The position numbers and the translations under genes are program-made. A stretch of 26,345 nucleotides of DNA, from NCBI GenBank assembly GCA_030146615.1, contig JASLBL010000045.1, positions 1-26,345 of the forward strand, given 5' to 3'. This DNA comes from Actinomycetes bacterium. Its GTDB lineage: Bacteria; Actinomycetota; CALGFH01. Every line of letters starts with the position of its first letter. Position 1 is the stretch's first letter. Below the pieces are notes generated by a model. It worked only from the letters and a program-made list of their open reading frames with translations. It ran no database searches and had not been told where the DNA came from. Of this stretch, positions 1 to 7,630 are shown one piece after another.

Positions 1-142
1 CCAGCTGGGCCTGGGTGGCGGCGGCGAAGCTCTCCAGCGCGGCCGTGATCAGCCGGGCGCTGCGCTCCTGGGCGGCCACGGTGGCCCGGGCGATCTCGCC
101 GAAGGGGTGGGCGCCGAAGCCCTCGTCTGCTCTTCCGCTCAC
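1..142 (-). CDS. N-terminus of an unidentified protein, cut by the window edge
   Basis: A GTG start (140-142) is preceded by a good ribosome binding site (GGAGGT, 6 nt upstream on the minus strand) and opens a frame with no stop to the window edge. The 47 visible residues begin VSGRADEGFGAHPFGEIARA and continue as an Ala/Glu-rich helical segment with few hydrophobic stretches. The composition is reminiscent of phasin-like or other helical cytoplasmic proteins, but that is only a resemblance and no family can be assigned. The gene is divergent from ndh, with an 79-nt spacer that presumably holds both promoters. Confidence 0.5.
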   Translation of the reverse strand, partial: MSGRADEGFGAHPFGEIARATVAAQERSARLITAALESFAAATQAQL

Positions 143-221
143 TGAAGTACCTCCCAGTCGTTCACTGACGACGATACCGGGCATACTGCTGCTTGAACGA
201 TCAGGGTCAGGAGGCTGGTCG

Positions 222-1583
222 ATGGCGAAGTTGAGGAACCGCAACGGGTCGCCGCACGTGGTCGTCGTCGGGGGAGGGTTCGCCGGGCTGGCCGCGGTCA
301 AGACCCTGTCCAAGGTCAAGCCGCCAGTCCGGGTCACCCTGCTCGAGCAGCACAACTACCACCTGTTCCAGCCGCTGCTGTACCAGCTGGCCACCGGGCT
401 GGTCCAGCCGGCCGACATCGCCCACCCGGTGCGCGGCATCGTGCGCCGCTACCGGCGTACCGGGGTGCGGATGGCCACCGTGTCGGGGGTGGACTTCGAC
501 GCCAAGGAGGTGCTGACCGAGGAGGGCCGGCGCTTCGGCTACGACTACCTGATCCTGGCCGCCGGGGCGACCACGGCGACCTTCGGGATCCCCGGCGTCG
601 AGGAGCACAGCTACCCCTTGAAGAGCATGCCCGACGCGCTGCGGCTCCGGGCGCACCTGCTGCGCCAGTTCGAGCTGGCCGAGAACGACCCCAGCGAGAT
701 CGACAAGGGCGCCCTCACCGTGGTGGTGGTCGGCGGCGGCCCCACCGGGGTCGAGATGGCCGGGGCCCTGCACGAGCTGTTCAAGCACGTGCTGGTGCAC
801 GACTTCCCCGACCTCGACATCAACCAGGCCCGGGTGGTGCTGCTGGAGGCCACCGACCACCTGCTGGCCCCGTTCCACCCCAGCTCGCGCCAGCACGCCC
901 TCGACACCCTGAGGAAGCGGGGGGTGGAGGTGCTGCTCGGCACGGCCCTGGAGCAGGCCACCCCCGACGAGGTCCGGCTCAAGGACGGCACCGTGATCCC
1001 GACCCGGACGCTGGTCTGGGGCGCCGGGGTCCGGGCCAACCCGCTGGCCGACGTCCTCGGCCTCGAGCAGACCCGCGGCGGCCGGATCCTGGTCGGCGAG
1101 GACCTGAGCGTCCCCGGCCGGCCCGAGGTGTTCGTCGTCGGCGACCTCGCCGGGGCCGGCGACGGCAAGGGCGGGCTGCTGCCCCAGGTCGCCCAGCCGG
1201 CCATCCAGGAGGCCAGGCACGCCGCCCAGCAGATCCGGCACACCCTGGACGGCACCCCGAGGGAGGGGTTCACCTACAAGGACAAGGGGATCATGGCCAC
1301 CATCGGCCGCAACGCGGCCGTGACCGAGCTGCCCAGCGGGGCCCGGTTCAAGGGCCCCCTCGCCTGGTACATGTGGCTGGTGCTGCACCTGGCCTACATC
1401 ATCGGGTTCCGCAGCCGGTTCGTCGTGCTCGTCAACTGGATCTGGAGCTACCTCACCTACGACCGCCACGCCCGCATCATCGTGGCCGTGGAGCCCCAGA
1501 ACCGGCCCGCCCTGGCCCCGCCGGCGTCGGCCCCCGCGCCCGCAGCGTCGGAGGCCTCCCGGGACCGGCCGGTGGTCGGGTAG
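222..1583 (+). CDS. ndh: Type II NADH:quinone oxidoreductase (NDH-2)
   Basis: Single-subunit membrane-associated flavoprotein that passes electrons from NADH to the quinone pool without pumping protons. The 453-residue product has the expected two-dinucleotide layout: an FAD-binding GGGFAG at about residues 17-22, an NADH-binding VVVVGGGPTGVEMAG at 167-181, the second FAD motif VFVVGDLAG at 303-311, and the quinone-site signature AQPAIQEA at 324-331. The C-terminal hydrophobic and aromatic stretch (about 380-412) fits membrane attachment. The frame is open to position 15, but the ATG at 222 is chosen because a GGAGG lies just upstream and family homology begins there. It reads rightward into a zone of gene remnants. 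The gene itself looks intact. Confidence 0.93.
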   Translation: MAKLRNRNGSPHVVVVGGGFAGLAAVKTLSKVKPPVRVTLLEQHNYHLFQPLLYQLATGLVQPADIAHPVRGIVRRYRRTGVRMATVSGVDFDAKEVLTEEGRRFGYDYLILAAGATTATFGIPGVEEHSYPLKSMPDALRLRAHLLRQFELAENDPSEIDKGALTVVVVGGGPTGVEMAGALHELFKHVLVHDFPDLDINQARVVLLEATDHLLAPFHPSSRQHALDTLRKRGVEVLLGTALEQATPDEVRLKDGTVIPTRTLVWGAGVRANPLADVLGLEQTRGGRILVGEDLSVPGRPEVFVVGDLAGAGDGKGGLLPQVAQPAIQEARHAAQQIRHTLDGTPREGFTYKDKGIMATIGRNAAVTELPSGARFKGPLAWYMWLVLHLAYIIGFRSRFVVLVNWIWSYLTYDRHARIIVAVEPQNRPALAPPASAPAPAASEASRDRPVVG

Positions 1584-1779
1584 CGCCGGTCAGGAGCGGG
1601 GGCCGAGGACGATCGGCGGCCATCGTCCGGCTGGTCGTCGAGCAGGGCAGAGCGGTCGCCTGGTCGGCCAGTCCCCAGCTGGGCGGGCCTGCGCCCGAGC
1701 CCCCGCTGTGATCGAGGCCTCATATGCGGCGGCCGTCGCCAACCAGGTGCGGCTGCTCCAGCAACAAGATAGACGATCA

Positions 1780-1921
1780 GCGGACCAAGCACACCTATGG
1801 AGCCGATCAGGACGAACACGGCCAGGGCGACCGCCTGCTCGCCGCCGGTCAGCTCGGCCCCGGCGATCGTGGCCGCGGCCGCAATGGTCAGGCCCCCGTT
1901 CTTGGGGTTGACCGCCGAGAG
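1780..1921 (-). pseudogene. Remnant of a GAP/SfLAP-family membrane transporter
   Basis: On the minus strand from 1921 the translation reads LSAVNPKNGGLTIAAAATIA and then a helix ending FVLIGSIGVLGPLIVYLV. This matches the VNPKN motif and the next two membrane segments of the GAP (Sap, sulfolipid-1-addressing protein) family of small actinobacterial exporters. Everything upstream of VNPKN, normally over half the protein, is missing. After position 1780 the frame (open to 1457) no longer resembles the family, and 1584-1779 holds nothing I can identify. It abuts, head to head at about 1922-1930, a plus-strand LOR gene that also lacks its 5' part. Family assignment is from memory of the motif. 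Confidence 0.55.
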
Positions 1922-1930
1922 GGGGCGCCG

Positions 1931-2178
1931 ACAAGGTGGCCGCGGTCAAGGCCCTGATCACGCCCTTGCGGGACCGGTTCACGGTCGAGCTGGAGGACGG
2001 GGGCAAGCTGGAGGTCGAGGGCAACACCTCGACCACGAGTACCAGATCAGCCGGGACGGCATCCCGGTGGCCAACATCTCCAAGCGCTGGTTCCGGGTCC
2101 GCGACACCTACGGCGTGGCCGTCGTGCCCGGTCAGGACGACGCCCTCATCCTGGCCGTGACCGTCTGCATCGACCACC
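1931..2178 (+). pseudogene. Truncated, frameshifted LURP-one-related (LOR/YxjI-like) gene
   Basis: The plus strand encodes the C-terminal half of a LURP-one-related beta-barrel protein. It starts as VAAVKALITPLRDRFTVELE (from 1936), shifts frame at about 2027, then continues DHEYQISRDGIPVANISKRW, RVRDTYGVAVVPG and DDALILAVTVCIDHL. Restoring one base where the text reads aacacctcgac joins both parts into a normal family sequence (GNILDHEY), so a single-nucleotide deletion explains the shift. The first half of the roughly 160-residue domain is absent, and the 3' end has no stop before it runs into the convergent PAP2 gene. The role of bacterial LOR proteins is not well defined. Confidence 0.7.
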
Positions 2179-2847
2179 TCACCGACCACGACCGCTGGCC
2201 CGGGCCTGGGCGGTGCGGTCGGCCACGGCGGCGACCATGGCCGCGGTTCCGGCCCCGGTGACCGAGCCGATGACCACGTCGCCGGGGTAGTGGACGCCGG
2301 TGTGGACCCGGGAGTAGGCGACGGCGGTCGCCAGCAGGCGGATCGGCACGGCCAGGACCGGCAGGTGGCGGCCGACCGCGTACGCGAAGGCGAAGGCCGC
2401 GGCGGCGTGGCCAGAGGGGAACGACGCCGACCGGGGCATGGGCACGTGGCGGTCCTCGAACAGGGCCGGCTGGGACCGGTCGGGCCGGCGCCGGCGGGCG
2501 ATCGGCTTGACCCCCAGGTTGACCGTTGTCGAGGTGACGCCGATGGCCACCACCCCCTCGAGCGCCGCCCGGCGGCCGCGCCGACCCCCGGTTACGGCGA
2601 CCACGGCGGCGATGGCGAGCCACAGCCGCGAGTTGTCGGCCGCGCCCGAGAGCCGGCGCACCGGGGCGTCCAGGGTCGCGGTGGGGGTGCGGGCGACGGC
2701 CTCGTAGACCGCCCGGTCGAGCGCCCCCAGCTCCCGCAGCCCGTTGGCCAGCCGGAAGGCGGCCGGGCCCTGGTCGCGGGCCGGGACCCGCCGGGCCAGG
2801 GCGTCGGCGACGGTCTCGGGCCGCTCCGGGGCCGGCTCGGCTGGCAC
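2179..2847 (-). CDS. PAP2-superfamily phosphatase, membrane-bound
   Basis: A 222-residue protein with all three acid-phosphatase motifs of the PAP2 superfamily: K114-x6-R121-P122, P144-S-G-H147 and S179-R180-x5-H186-x3-D190, the last two supplying the catalytic histidines. Hydrophobic segments around 73-86, 96-112, 148-160 and 163-178 place it in the membrane. A lipid phosphatase acting on phosphatidate, undecaprenyl diphosphate or a related polyprenyl phosphate is the usual role, but the substrate cannot be told from sequence. The GTG start lies 7 nt after the aldolase stop, so it is probably the last gene of the ligase - aldolase - PAP2 transcript. Confidence 0.9.
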   Translation of the reverse strand: MPAEPAPERPETVADALARRVPARDQGPAAFRLANGLRELGALDRAVYEAVARTPTATLDAPVRRLSGAADNSRLWLAIAAVVAVTGGRRGRRAALEGVVAIGVTSTTVNLGVKPIARRRRPDRSQPALFEDRHVPMPRSASFPSGHAAAAFAFAYAVGRHLPVLAVPIRLLATAVAYSRVHTGVHYPGDVVIGSVTGAGTAAMVAAVADRTAQARASGRGR

Positions 2848-2854
2848 CTTCGGG

Positions 2855-3877
2855 CTAGGAGTCGGCGGTCTCCATGGCCTCGGTCCAGCTGCCCGACCGG
2901 GCGGCCCCGTTCAGCCGGGCCCGGTGGAGGTAGGCCCGCTGGGCCGCCGGGCCGTTGGCTGCCTCGCCCTTCCAGGCCTTGAGGGCTGGGGCCTGGAGGG
3001 CCCGGCCGTAGGAGAAGCTGAGCTGCCAGGGGGCGCCCCCGAGCCGGTTCATGGCGTTCAGGTGGGCGGTGGCGGCCTCGTCGCTCTGGCCGCCGGACAG
3101 GAACACGATCCCGGGCACCGAGGCCGGCACGTGGTCGCGCAGACAGGCCAGGGTGGCCCGGGCGACCTGGTCAACGTCGGCCTGGGTGGGGCAGTCGCTG
3201 CCCGAGACGACCATGTTCGGCTTGAGCAGCATGCCGTCCAGGCGCACCCGGTGGCGGCGGAGGGCGGCGAAGACCTCGGCCAGGGTGTCGCGGGTGACCT
3301 GGTCGCAGCGCTCGATGGTGTGGTCGCCGTCCATCAGCACCTCGGGCTCGACGATCGGCACCAGCCCGCCCTCCTGGGAGAGGGCGGCGAAGCGGCCGAG
3401 GGCCTCGGCGTTGGCCCGGATGCAGCCGGAGGTGGGGATGCCCTCGCCGATGGTGATGACCGCCCGCCACTTGGTGAACCTGGCCCCGAGCTTCCGGTAC
3501 TCCTGGAGGCGGTCGGCCAGGCCGTCCAGGCCCTCGGTGACCTTCTCACCCGGGAAGCCGGCGAGGGCGGTGGTGCCGGCGTCGACCTTGATCCCGGGGA
3601 TGATCCCCTGCCGGGACAGGACCTCGGCCAGCGGGGTGCCGTCGGCCGCCTGCTGGCGCAGGGTCTCGTCGTACAGGATGACGCCCGAGATGAACTCGGC
3701 CGCCCCCTCGGTGGTGAACAGCAGCTCGCGGTAGGCGCGGCGGTGGTCCTCGGTGGACTCGACCTGGATCGACTTGAAGCGCTTGGCGATCGTCCCGCTG
3801 CTCTCGTCGGCGGCCAGGATGCCCTTGCCCGGGGCGACCAGCGCCGTCGCCGTCGCGGCCAGCTCGTCTGTGGTCAT
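2855..3877 (-). CDS. Fructose-bisphosphate aldolase, class I
   Basis: Catalyses reversible cleavage of fructose 1,6-bisphosphate to dihydroxyacetone phosphate and glyceraldehyde 3-phosphate in glycolysis and gluconeogenesis. The 340-residue product is full length for the eukaryote-like class I family. The Schiff-base lysine is K219 in DGMLLKPNMV. Other conserved elements are GKGILAADESSGT (17-29), GIKVDAG (95-101), KWRAV (136-140) and VPIVEPEV (173-180). The ATG at 3877 is supported by a GGAGGT 5-6 nt upstream. The same frame is open back to 4921, but that part is antisense noise across the ligase. It lies 26 nt downstream of the ligase gene, so co-transcription is likely. Confidence 0.95.
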   Translation of the reverse strand: MTTDELAATATALVAPGKGILAADESSGTIAKRFKSIQVESTEDHRRAYRELLFTTEGAAEFISGVILYDETLRQQAADGTPLAEVLSRQGIIPGIKVDAGTTALAGFPGEKVTEGLDGLADRLQEYRKLGARFTKWRAVITIGEGIPTSGCIRANAEALGRFAALSQEGGLVPIVEPEVLMDGDHTIERCDQVTRDTLAEVFAALRRHRVRLDGMLLKPNMVVSGSDCPTQADVDQVARATLACLRDHVPASVPGIVFLSGGQSDEAATAHLNAMNRLGGAPWQLSFSYGRALQAPALKAWKGEAANGPAAQRAYLHRARLNGAARSGSWTEAMETADS

Positions 3878-3903
3878 GCTGTACCTCCCTGGAGTCCGGG
3901 CCC

Positions 3904-4893
3904 CTACAGTATCCGGGTGAGGCCGCTGTAGGCAGGGTGGCGCAGCCGGCCCGACTCCCAGCCGAGGAAGCTGACCTCGACGGCCAGCTCGGGGCGGACG
4001 AACACCGGGGCCGGGTCGTCGGGGCCGGGCCGGGACCAGCGGCCCCCGAGCAGGACCGGCGGGGGCGCGGCGAACGGGCTCTGGTCGGTGACCAGCGGCC
4101 CCAGCAGCTCCCGGACCCGCCGCCGGGCCGCCGGCACCAGGCCGTGGTCGACCCGGCCGCAGAACACCAGCCCGCCCGGCCGGCCGGGGTCGGGGAGGCC
4201 GACGAGCAGCGACCTGACCTGGTCGTGGTCGGGGACGAAGCCGCCGACCAGGAACGTCTCGCGCTGATAGTGCTTGGTCTTGAGCCAGTTCCGGGTCCGG
4301 CGGCCGGGCACATAGGTGCTCTGGAGCTTCTTGGCCACCACCCCCTCCAGGCCCTGCTCCCGGGTCGCTTCCAGCAGGGCGGTGCCGGCCCCGGGGAACG
4401 ACGCCACCGTCTGCCAGGCCGGGCCGGCCACCGCCAGGTCCTCCAGCAGCCGCCGCCGCTCGGTGTAGGGCAGCCCGGTGAGCAGCCGCCCGTCCAGCCA
4501 CAGGACGTCGAAGACCAGGTAGGTGACGGCTGCCCCGCGCCGCCGGCCGCCCCGGGCGGCCATGCGCTGCTGGAGGGCGCCGAAGTTGGGCCGGCCGTCG
4601 GCGTCGACGGCCACGACCTCCCCGTCGAGCACGCCGGCGTGGCCGCCGAGGGCCCCGGCCAGCCCGGCCAGCTCCGGGAACCAGCCGGCCATGTCGACCC
4701 CGTTGCGGCTGCGCAGGGCCAGCTCGCCGGCCACGACGTGGCCGAGCGCCCGGTAGCCGTCCCACTTCGGCTCGAACGCCCAGCCCCGCTGGTCGGCCGG
4801 CAGCTCCCGGACCGCCGTGGGGTGCATGGGTCGCAGCCCCGCCGGCGGCGGCACCGGGCCGGCCGCGGCCCCCGATCCCCCCCGAACACGCAT
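3904..4893 (-). CDS. ATP-dependent DNA ligase (LigD/LigC-like, standalone)
   Basis: Seals nicks in duplex DNA via an enzyme-AMP intermediate. The 329-residue protein contains adenylation motif I as K43-WDGYR (FEPKWDGYRAL), LDGEVVAVD (89-97), FDVLWLDG (128-135), EGVVAKK (183-189) and WLKTK (203-207). A C-terminal OB-fold-like part follows (about 212-320). It resembles the ligase domain of bacterial end-joining LigD, but the polymerase and nuclease domains are absent and no Ku gene is in the window, so a LigC-like repair role is as likely as end joining. The ATG at 4893 is taken. Met23 (MHPTAVRELP) is an alternative, since family similarity begins around there. First gene of a cluster with aldolase and PAP2. 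Confidence 0.9.
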   Translation of the reverse strand: MRVRGGSGAAAGPVPPPAGLRPMHPTAVRELPADQRGWAFEPKWDGYRALGHVVAGELALRSRNGVDMAGWFPELAGLAGALGGHAGVLDGEVVAVDADGRPNFGALQQRMAARGGRRRGAAVTYLVFDVLWLDGRLLTGLPYTERRRLLEDLAVAGPAWQTVASFPGAGTALLEATREQGLEGVVAKKLQSTYVPGRRTRNWLKTKHYQRETFLVGGFVPDHDQVRSLLVGLPDPGRPGGLVFCGRVDHGLVPAARRRVRELLGPLVTDQSPFAAPPPVLLGGRWSRPGPDDPAPVFVRPELAVEVSFLGWESGRLRHPAYSGLTRIL

Positions 4894-4953
4894 ACAGGGG
4901 TGATCGGCGCGCCCAGGTCACGCCCTGAGCAGCCCCGGACGGTGCGCTTGAGG

Positions 4954-5360
4954 TCAGGTGTGGGCCCAGGCGCCCACGATGGCCGGCAGGACCTGGACGC
5001 CGTCCTGGCCGACGACCCCGCCCGGCGCAGCCAGTCCCGGGCCCGGGGCAGCAGCCCCGCCGGGTCGGGCGTGTACTGGAGCACCCAGCGGCCGACGACC
5101 GCGTCGAAGCCCTCCAGGTCCAGCCGCAGGACGTCGCCGCCGCGGAAGACGACGGTGCTCTACCCGGCCGCCTGCACCCGGGCGGCGGCCGTGTCCAGGA
5201 CCCGCATCCCGGCGGTGATGCCGGCCGCGACCAGGAACTGGCGGGTGAAGGGGCCGTACAGCTGGTGCTGGGCGATCAGCCGCCGGGTCTCGGCGTCGGA
5301 GCGACCCAGGACGTAGCCGTCCGGAGGGCCGGGAGGCAGCTCGCTCGTGGCCGAATGATC
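4954..5360 (-). pseudogene. Decayed class I SAM-dependent methyltransferase gene
   Basis: Pieces of one methyltransferase are recognisable on the minus strand. An N-terminal part (GYVLGRSDAETRRLIAQHQL, then GPFTRQFL and AGMRVLD) ends at about 5193, where the SAM-binding GxGxG loop should follow. Instead the sequence jumps to ARVQAAG, hits an in-frame TAG (5160-5162), then continues DVLRLDLEGFDAVVGRWVLQ and YTPDPAGLLPRARDWLR. After a further jump and frame change it ends GVQVLPAIVGAWAHT and TGA at 4954, a plausible family C-terminus. No start codon is visible. The fragment begins right after the copZ stop. Loss of the cofactor site, a stop and a frame change make function impossible as assembled. 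Confidence 0.7.
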
Positions 5361-5573
5361 CTAGGCCTCGGCGACCTCGTAGCCCTCCTCGAACAGGGTG
5401 GCGTTGATGGTGGCCTGGTCGAGGGCGGTCTCGTCGTAGGTGACCTGGACGGTCCGGGCGGCGACGTCGACGCTGGCCGCCTGCACACCGGGGGGGCGGC
5501 CCAGGGCCGACTCGATGGTCCGCTGGCAGTGGTCGCAGGAGATGTCGGGGACCGAGAGGGTCTTGGTGGTCAT
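5361..5573 (-). CDS. copZ: CopZ-type copper chaperone (heavy-metal-associated domain)
   Basis: A 70-residue single HMA domain with the metal-binding C13-DH-C16 in ISCDHCQRTIESAL and the usual beta-alpha-beta spacing through YEVAEA. Such proteins bind Cu(I) in the cytosol and deliver it to a CopA ATPase. Its ATG overlaps the TGA of the copA frame (ATGA at 5570-5573), so it belonged to a copA-copZ operon translated in coupled fashion. CopZ itself is intact while copA and csoR next to it are broken. Either it is a recent survivor of a dying operon, or it is unexpressed because the operon promoter has been deleted. Confidence 0.88.
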   Translation of the reverse strand: MTTKTLSVPDISCDHCQRTIESALGRPPGVQAASVDVAARTVQVTYDETALDQATINATLFEEGYEVAEA

Positions 5574-6530
5574 GGTTGCTCCTGGTGGACGGTGTGGCCG
5601 GCCGGGTGCGCGGGCGGGGGGTCGGCGGCCGGCTGGGGCAGGCCGGGGGGACAGGCGAGGGCGGCCACGGCCAGCCCGGCCAGGGCCAGGCGGCGGGCCC
5701 TGGTGGCCAGGGGGCGGGCCGGCGAGAAGTGGCGCAGCTGGAGCGAGCAGCCGACCACGAACACACTCGACAGGCTCATGGCGGCCGCGGCCACATCGGG
5801 TGCAGGCGCCCGAGGGCGGCCAGGGGGATGGCGGCGACGTTGTAGGCGAAGGCCCAGAACAGGTTCTGCTTGATGGTGGCGTACGTCTCGCGGGACAGGG
5901 CGACGGCGTCGGCCACCCCGCCCGGGTCGCCGCCGACCAGCGTGAGGTCGCTGGCCTCGACGGCCACGTCGGTGCCGCCGCCGAGAGCCCACGCCGATGT
6001 CGGCCTGGGCCAGTGCCGGGGCGTCGTTGACGCCGTCGCCGACCATGGCCATGACCTGGCCGGCCTGCTGGCGGCGGCGGACCTCGGCCGCCTTGTCGTC
6101 GGGGCGCAGCTCGGCGGCCACGGCCACGACGTCCACGCCCAGCTCGGCGGCCACGGCTCGGGCCGTCGCCTGGTGGTCCCCGGTGAGCAGGACCGTCTCC
6201 AGGCCGAGGGCCCGGAGCCGGTCCACGGCCGCCCTGGCCCCCGGCTCGGCCTGGTCGGCGACGGCCAGCATGCCCCGGGCCCGGCCGCGACCGGCCAGCA
6301 GCCCGGTCGAGCCGACCAGCAGCTCGGCCCCGCGGATCAGGATGCCAGCTGGCCCCCCCGGCCGGTCCCGGCCATGACCGCGGTCGGGGTGGCCAGCCCC
6401 AGCGAGCACGGGCAGGCCACGATCAGCACGGCCACGGCGGCCGAGACCGCCTCGGCGGCCGGGTGGCCGGTGGCCAGCCAGCCGGCGAAGGTCAGGGCGG
6501 CGATGCCGAGGACCACGGGGACGAACACCC
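5570..6530 (-). pseudogene. copA: CopA-type P1B copper ATPase, 5'-truncated with frameshifts and missing phosphorylation site
   Basis: Remnant of a copper-exporting P-type ATPase. It starts abruptly in a membrane helix (VPVVLGIAALTFAGWL) and keeps the ion-path CPC motif (VACPCSLGLATPTAVMAGTG). Three single-base shifts follow: about 6345 (one G lost), about 5989 (one G gained) and about 5793 (one G lost). Between them are GILIRGAE, VLLTGDHQATARAVAAELG, the hinge MVGDGVNDAPALAQADIG and the last helices to MSLSSVFVVG. The HMA domain and first helices are gone. The DKTGT phosphorylation motif and most of the nucleotide-binding domain are also missing, by in-frame jumps at about 6320 and 6285. Without the aspartate no ATPase cycle is possible. 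Confidence 0.88.
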
Positions 6531-6533
6531 CCA

Positions 6534-6704
6534 GTCGACGTGGTCACCCAGGTCGCGGCCATCCAGGCCGCCCTCGACAAGGTGTCCCTTGGGCTGCTCG
6601 ACGGCCACATCCGCGGCTGCGTCCGCGACGAGATCAAGGCCGGCGGCGGCGAGGCCAAGGTCGACGAGCTGCTCGAGGTGATGGACCGGGTCCTGCGCCG
6701 CTGA
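6534..6704 (+). pseudogene. csoR: C-terminal fragment of a CsoR-family copper-sensing repressor
   Basis: Open frame VDVVTQVAAIQAALDKVSLG, LLDGHIRGCVRDEI and AKVDELLEVMDRVLRR then TGA. This is the second and third helix of the CsoR/RcnR (DUF156) family. The GHIRGC segment carries the His and second Cys of the C-H-C copper site. The first Cys should sit directly before VDVV, and the break falls exactly there, so the N-terminal DNA-binding helix and first ligand are lost and no start codon is present. It is divergent from the copA remnant with 3 nt between them: one deletion covering both 5' ends and the promoter would explain both truncations. Confidence 0.82.
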
Positions 6705-6775
6705 GCTCACGGCGGCGCCGGACCTGCCGATCAGCTTCCTGAAGGAGCCGTTCAGCGGCGACGGAGGGAGCTGCG

Positions 6776-7447
6776 GTGCTGACCTGGTTGGCCGTAGCCC
6801 TGGTGACGGGGGCGGCCGTGGTCGCGACCGGCTGGGCCGTGCGCCGCACCGACGAGCTGGGCCGGCCGCGCCGGTTCCCCTGGGTATCGGTCGCCCTGCT
6901 GCTCGCCCTGGGGGCCGGCGCCGCCGTTCCCGGCGTCCTGCGGGCCTCCCAGGAGCGGCGCCTCGGCACCGCCGCCTCGGTGCTGGCCGGGGCCCGGGTG
7001 GCGGTGCGGTGCCAGAGCTTCGGGGGGGCCTTCGTCGACGCCGGCCCCGAGCTCGGCTACGTGCGCTGGCGGACCGACGGGTCCCCGGAGCCGTGGACCC
7101 TGATCAAGCGTGACCAGTGCCGCCACCTGGCCGCCTACGCGCGCTCGGACAAGCGCCGGCCGACCCGCGACCAGGTGGTGGCCGTGCACGTCCTCACCCA
7201 TGAGGCCATGCACCTGTCGGGCCGCCTCGCCGAGGCGGTGGCCGAGTGCGCGGCCGTCCAGCGCGACGCCCAGACCGCCCGCCTGCTCGGCGCCCGGCCG
7301 ACCGACGCCGCCGAGCTGGCCGCCGCCTACTGGCGCAACATCTACCCGCTGATGCCCGACGTCTACCGGTCGAGCGAGTGCCGGTCGGGTGGGGCCATGG
7401 ACGAGCGCCTGCCCGCCGCCCCGTGGCTTGCGTCGATGCCCCCTTAG
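6776..7447 (+). CDS. Membrane-anchored protein with an HExxH motif, putative metallopeptidase
   Basis: A 223-residue protein not recognised as a named family. Two hydrophobic segments (about 2-22 and 38-55) anchor the N-terminus. The remainder looks extracytoplasmic, with four cysteines (C79, C115, C158, C202) that could form disulfides. Residues 138-148 read HVLTHEAMHLS, giving a zincin-like H142-E-A-M-H146, and E157 in AVAEC could be a third ligand. A zinc peptidase is therefore possible, but no activity can be claimed. The GTG start at 6776 has GGAGGGAG upstream. It has no obvious operon partner. Confidence 0.7.
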   Translation: MLTWLAVALVTGAAVVATGWAVRRTDELGRPRRFPWVSVALLLALGAGAAVPGVLRASQERRLGTAASVLAGARVAVRCQSFGGAFVDAGPELGYVRWRTDGSPEPWTLIKRDQCRHLAAYARSDKRRPTRDQVVAVHVLTHEAMHLSGRLAEAVAECAAVQRDAQTARLLGARPTDAAELAAAYWRNIYPLMPDVYRSSECRSGGAMDERLPAAPWLASMPP

Positions 7448-7492
7448 CGGTTCGATGTCGGCAGAGCAGGCATCAACTCGCGGGAGGAGCCC

Positions 7493-7597
7493 GTCCTGCT
7501 CGGTGCAGTGCTGCTTGGCCTCGTCGCTGGCGTGATTGCCAGGATGCTCACGCCGGGCGACGTGTTCCGGACCATGAGCGGCCCGACGTCCCTGTAG
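7493..7597 (+). pseudogene. Short remnant resembling a GlsB/YeaQ/YmgE-type membrane protein
   Basis: Frame from 7493 reads VLLGAVLLGLVAGVIARMLT and PGDVFRTMSGPTSL then TAG. The GLVAGxIARMLxPG pattern is typical of the first helix of transglycosylase-associated (GlsB/YeaQ/YmgE) stress membrane proteins, which are normally about 80-100 residues with further helices. GGGAGGAG lies just upstream, but no ATG, GTG or TTG start follows it, and the protein ends after one helix. I read it as a truncated remnant. The assignment rests on a short motif. Confidence 0.4.
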
Positions 7598-7630
7598 GCC
7601 TCCGTACACGGGGATACGTTACCCGCCGGA

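Noticed and set aside
15..221. 69-residue N-terminal extension of NDH-2
   Set aside because: It overlaps a divergent gene with its own ribosome binding site, lacks family similarity, and the ATG at 222 has a good ribosome binding site.
3904..4893. Non-homologous end-joining locus
   Set aside because: No Ku gene and no polymerase or nuclease domain is present; only a standalone ligase.
2855..4921. 688-codon minus-strand frame as an aldolase fusion
   Set aside because: The part before the aldolase ATG is an out-of-frame reading of the DNA ligase gene; the aldolase has its own ribosome binding site.
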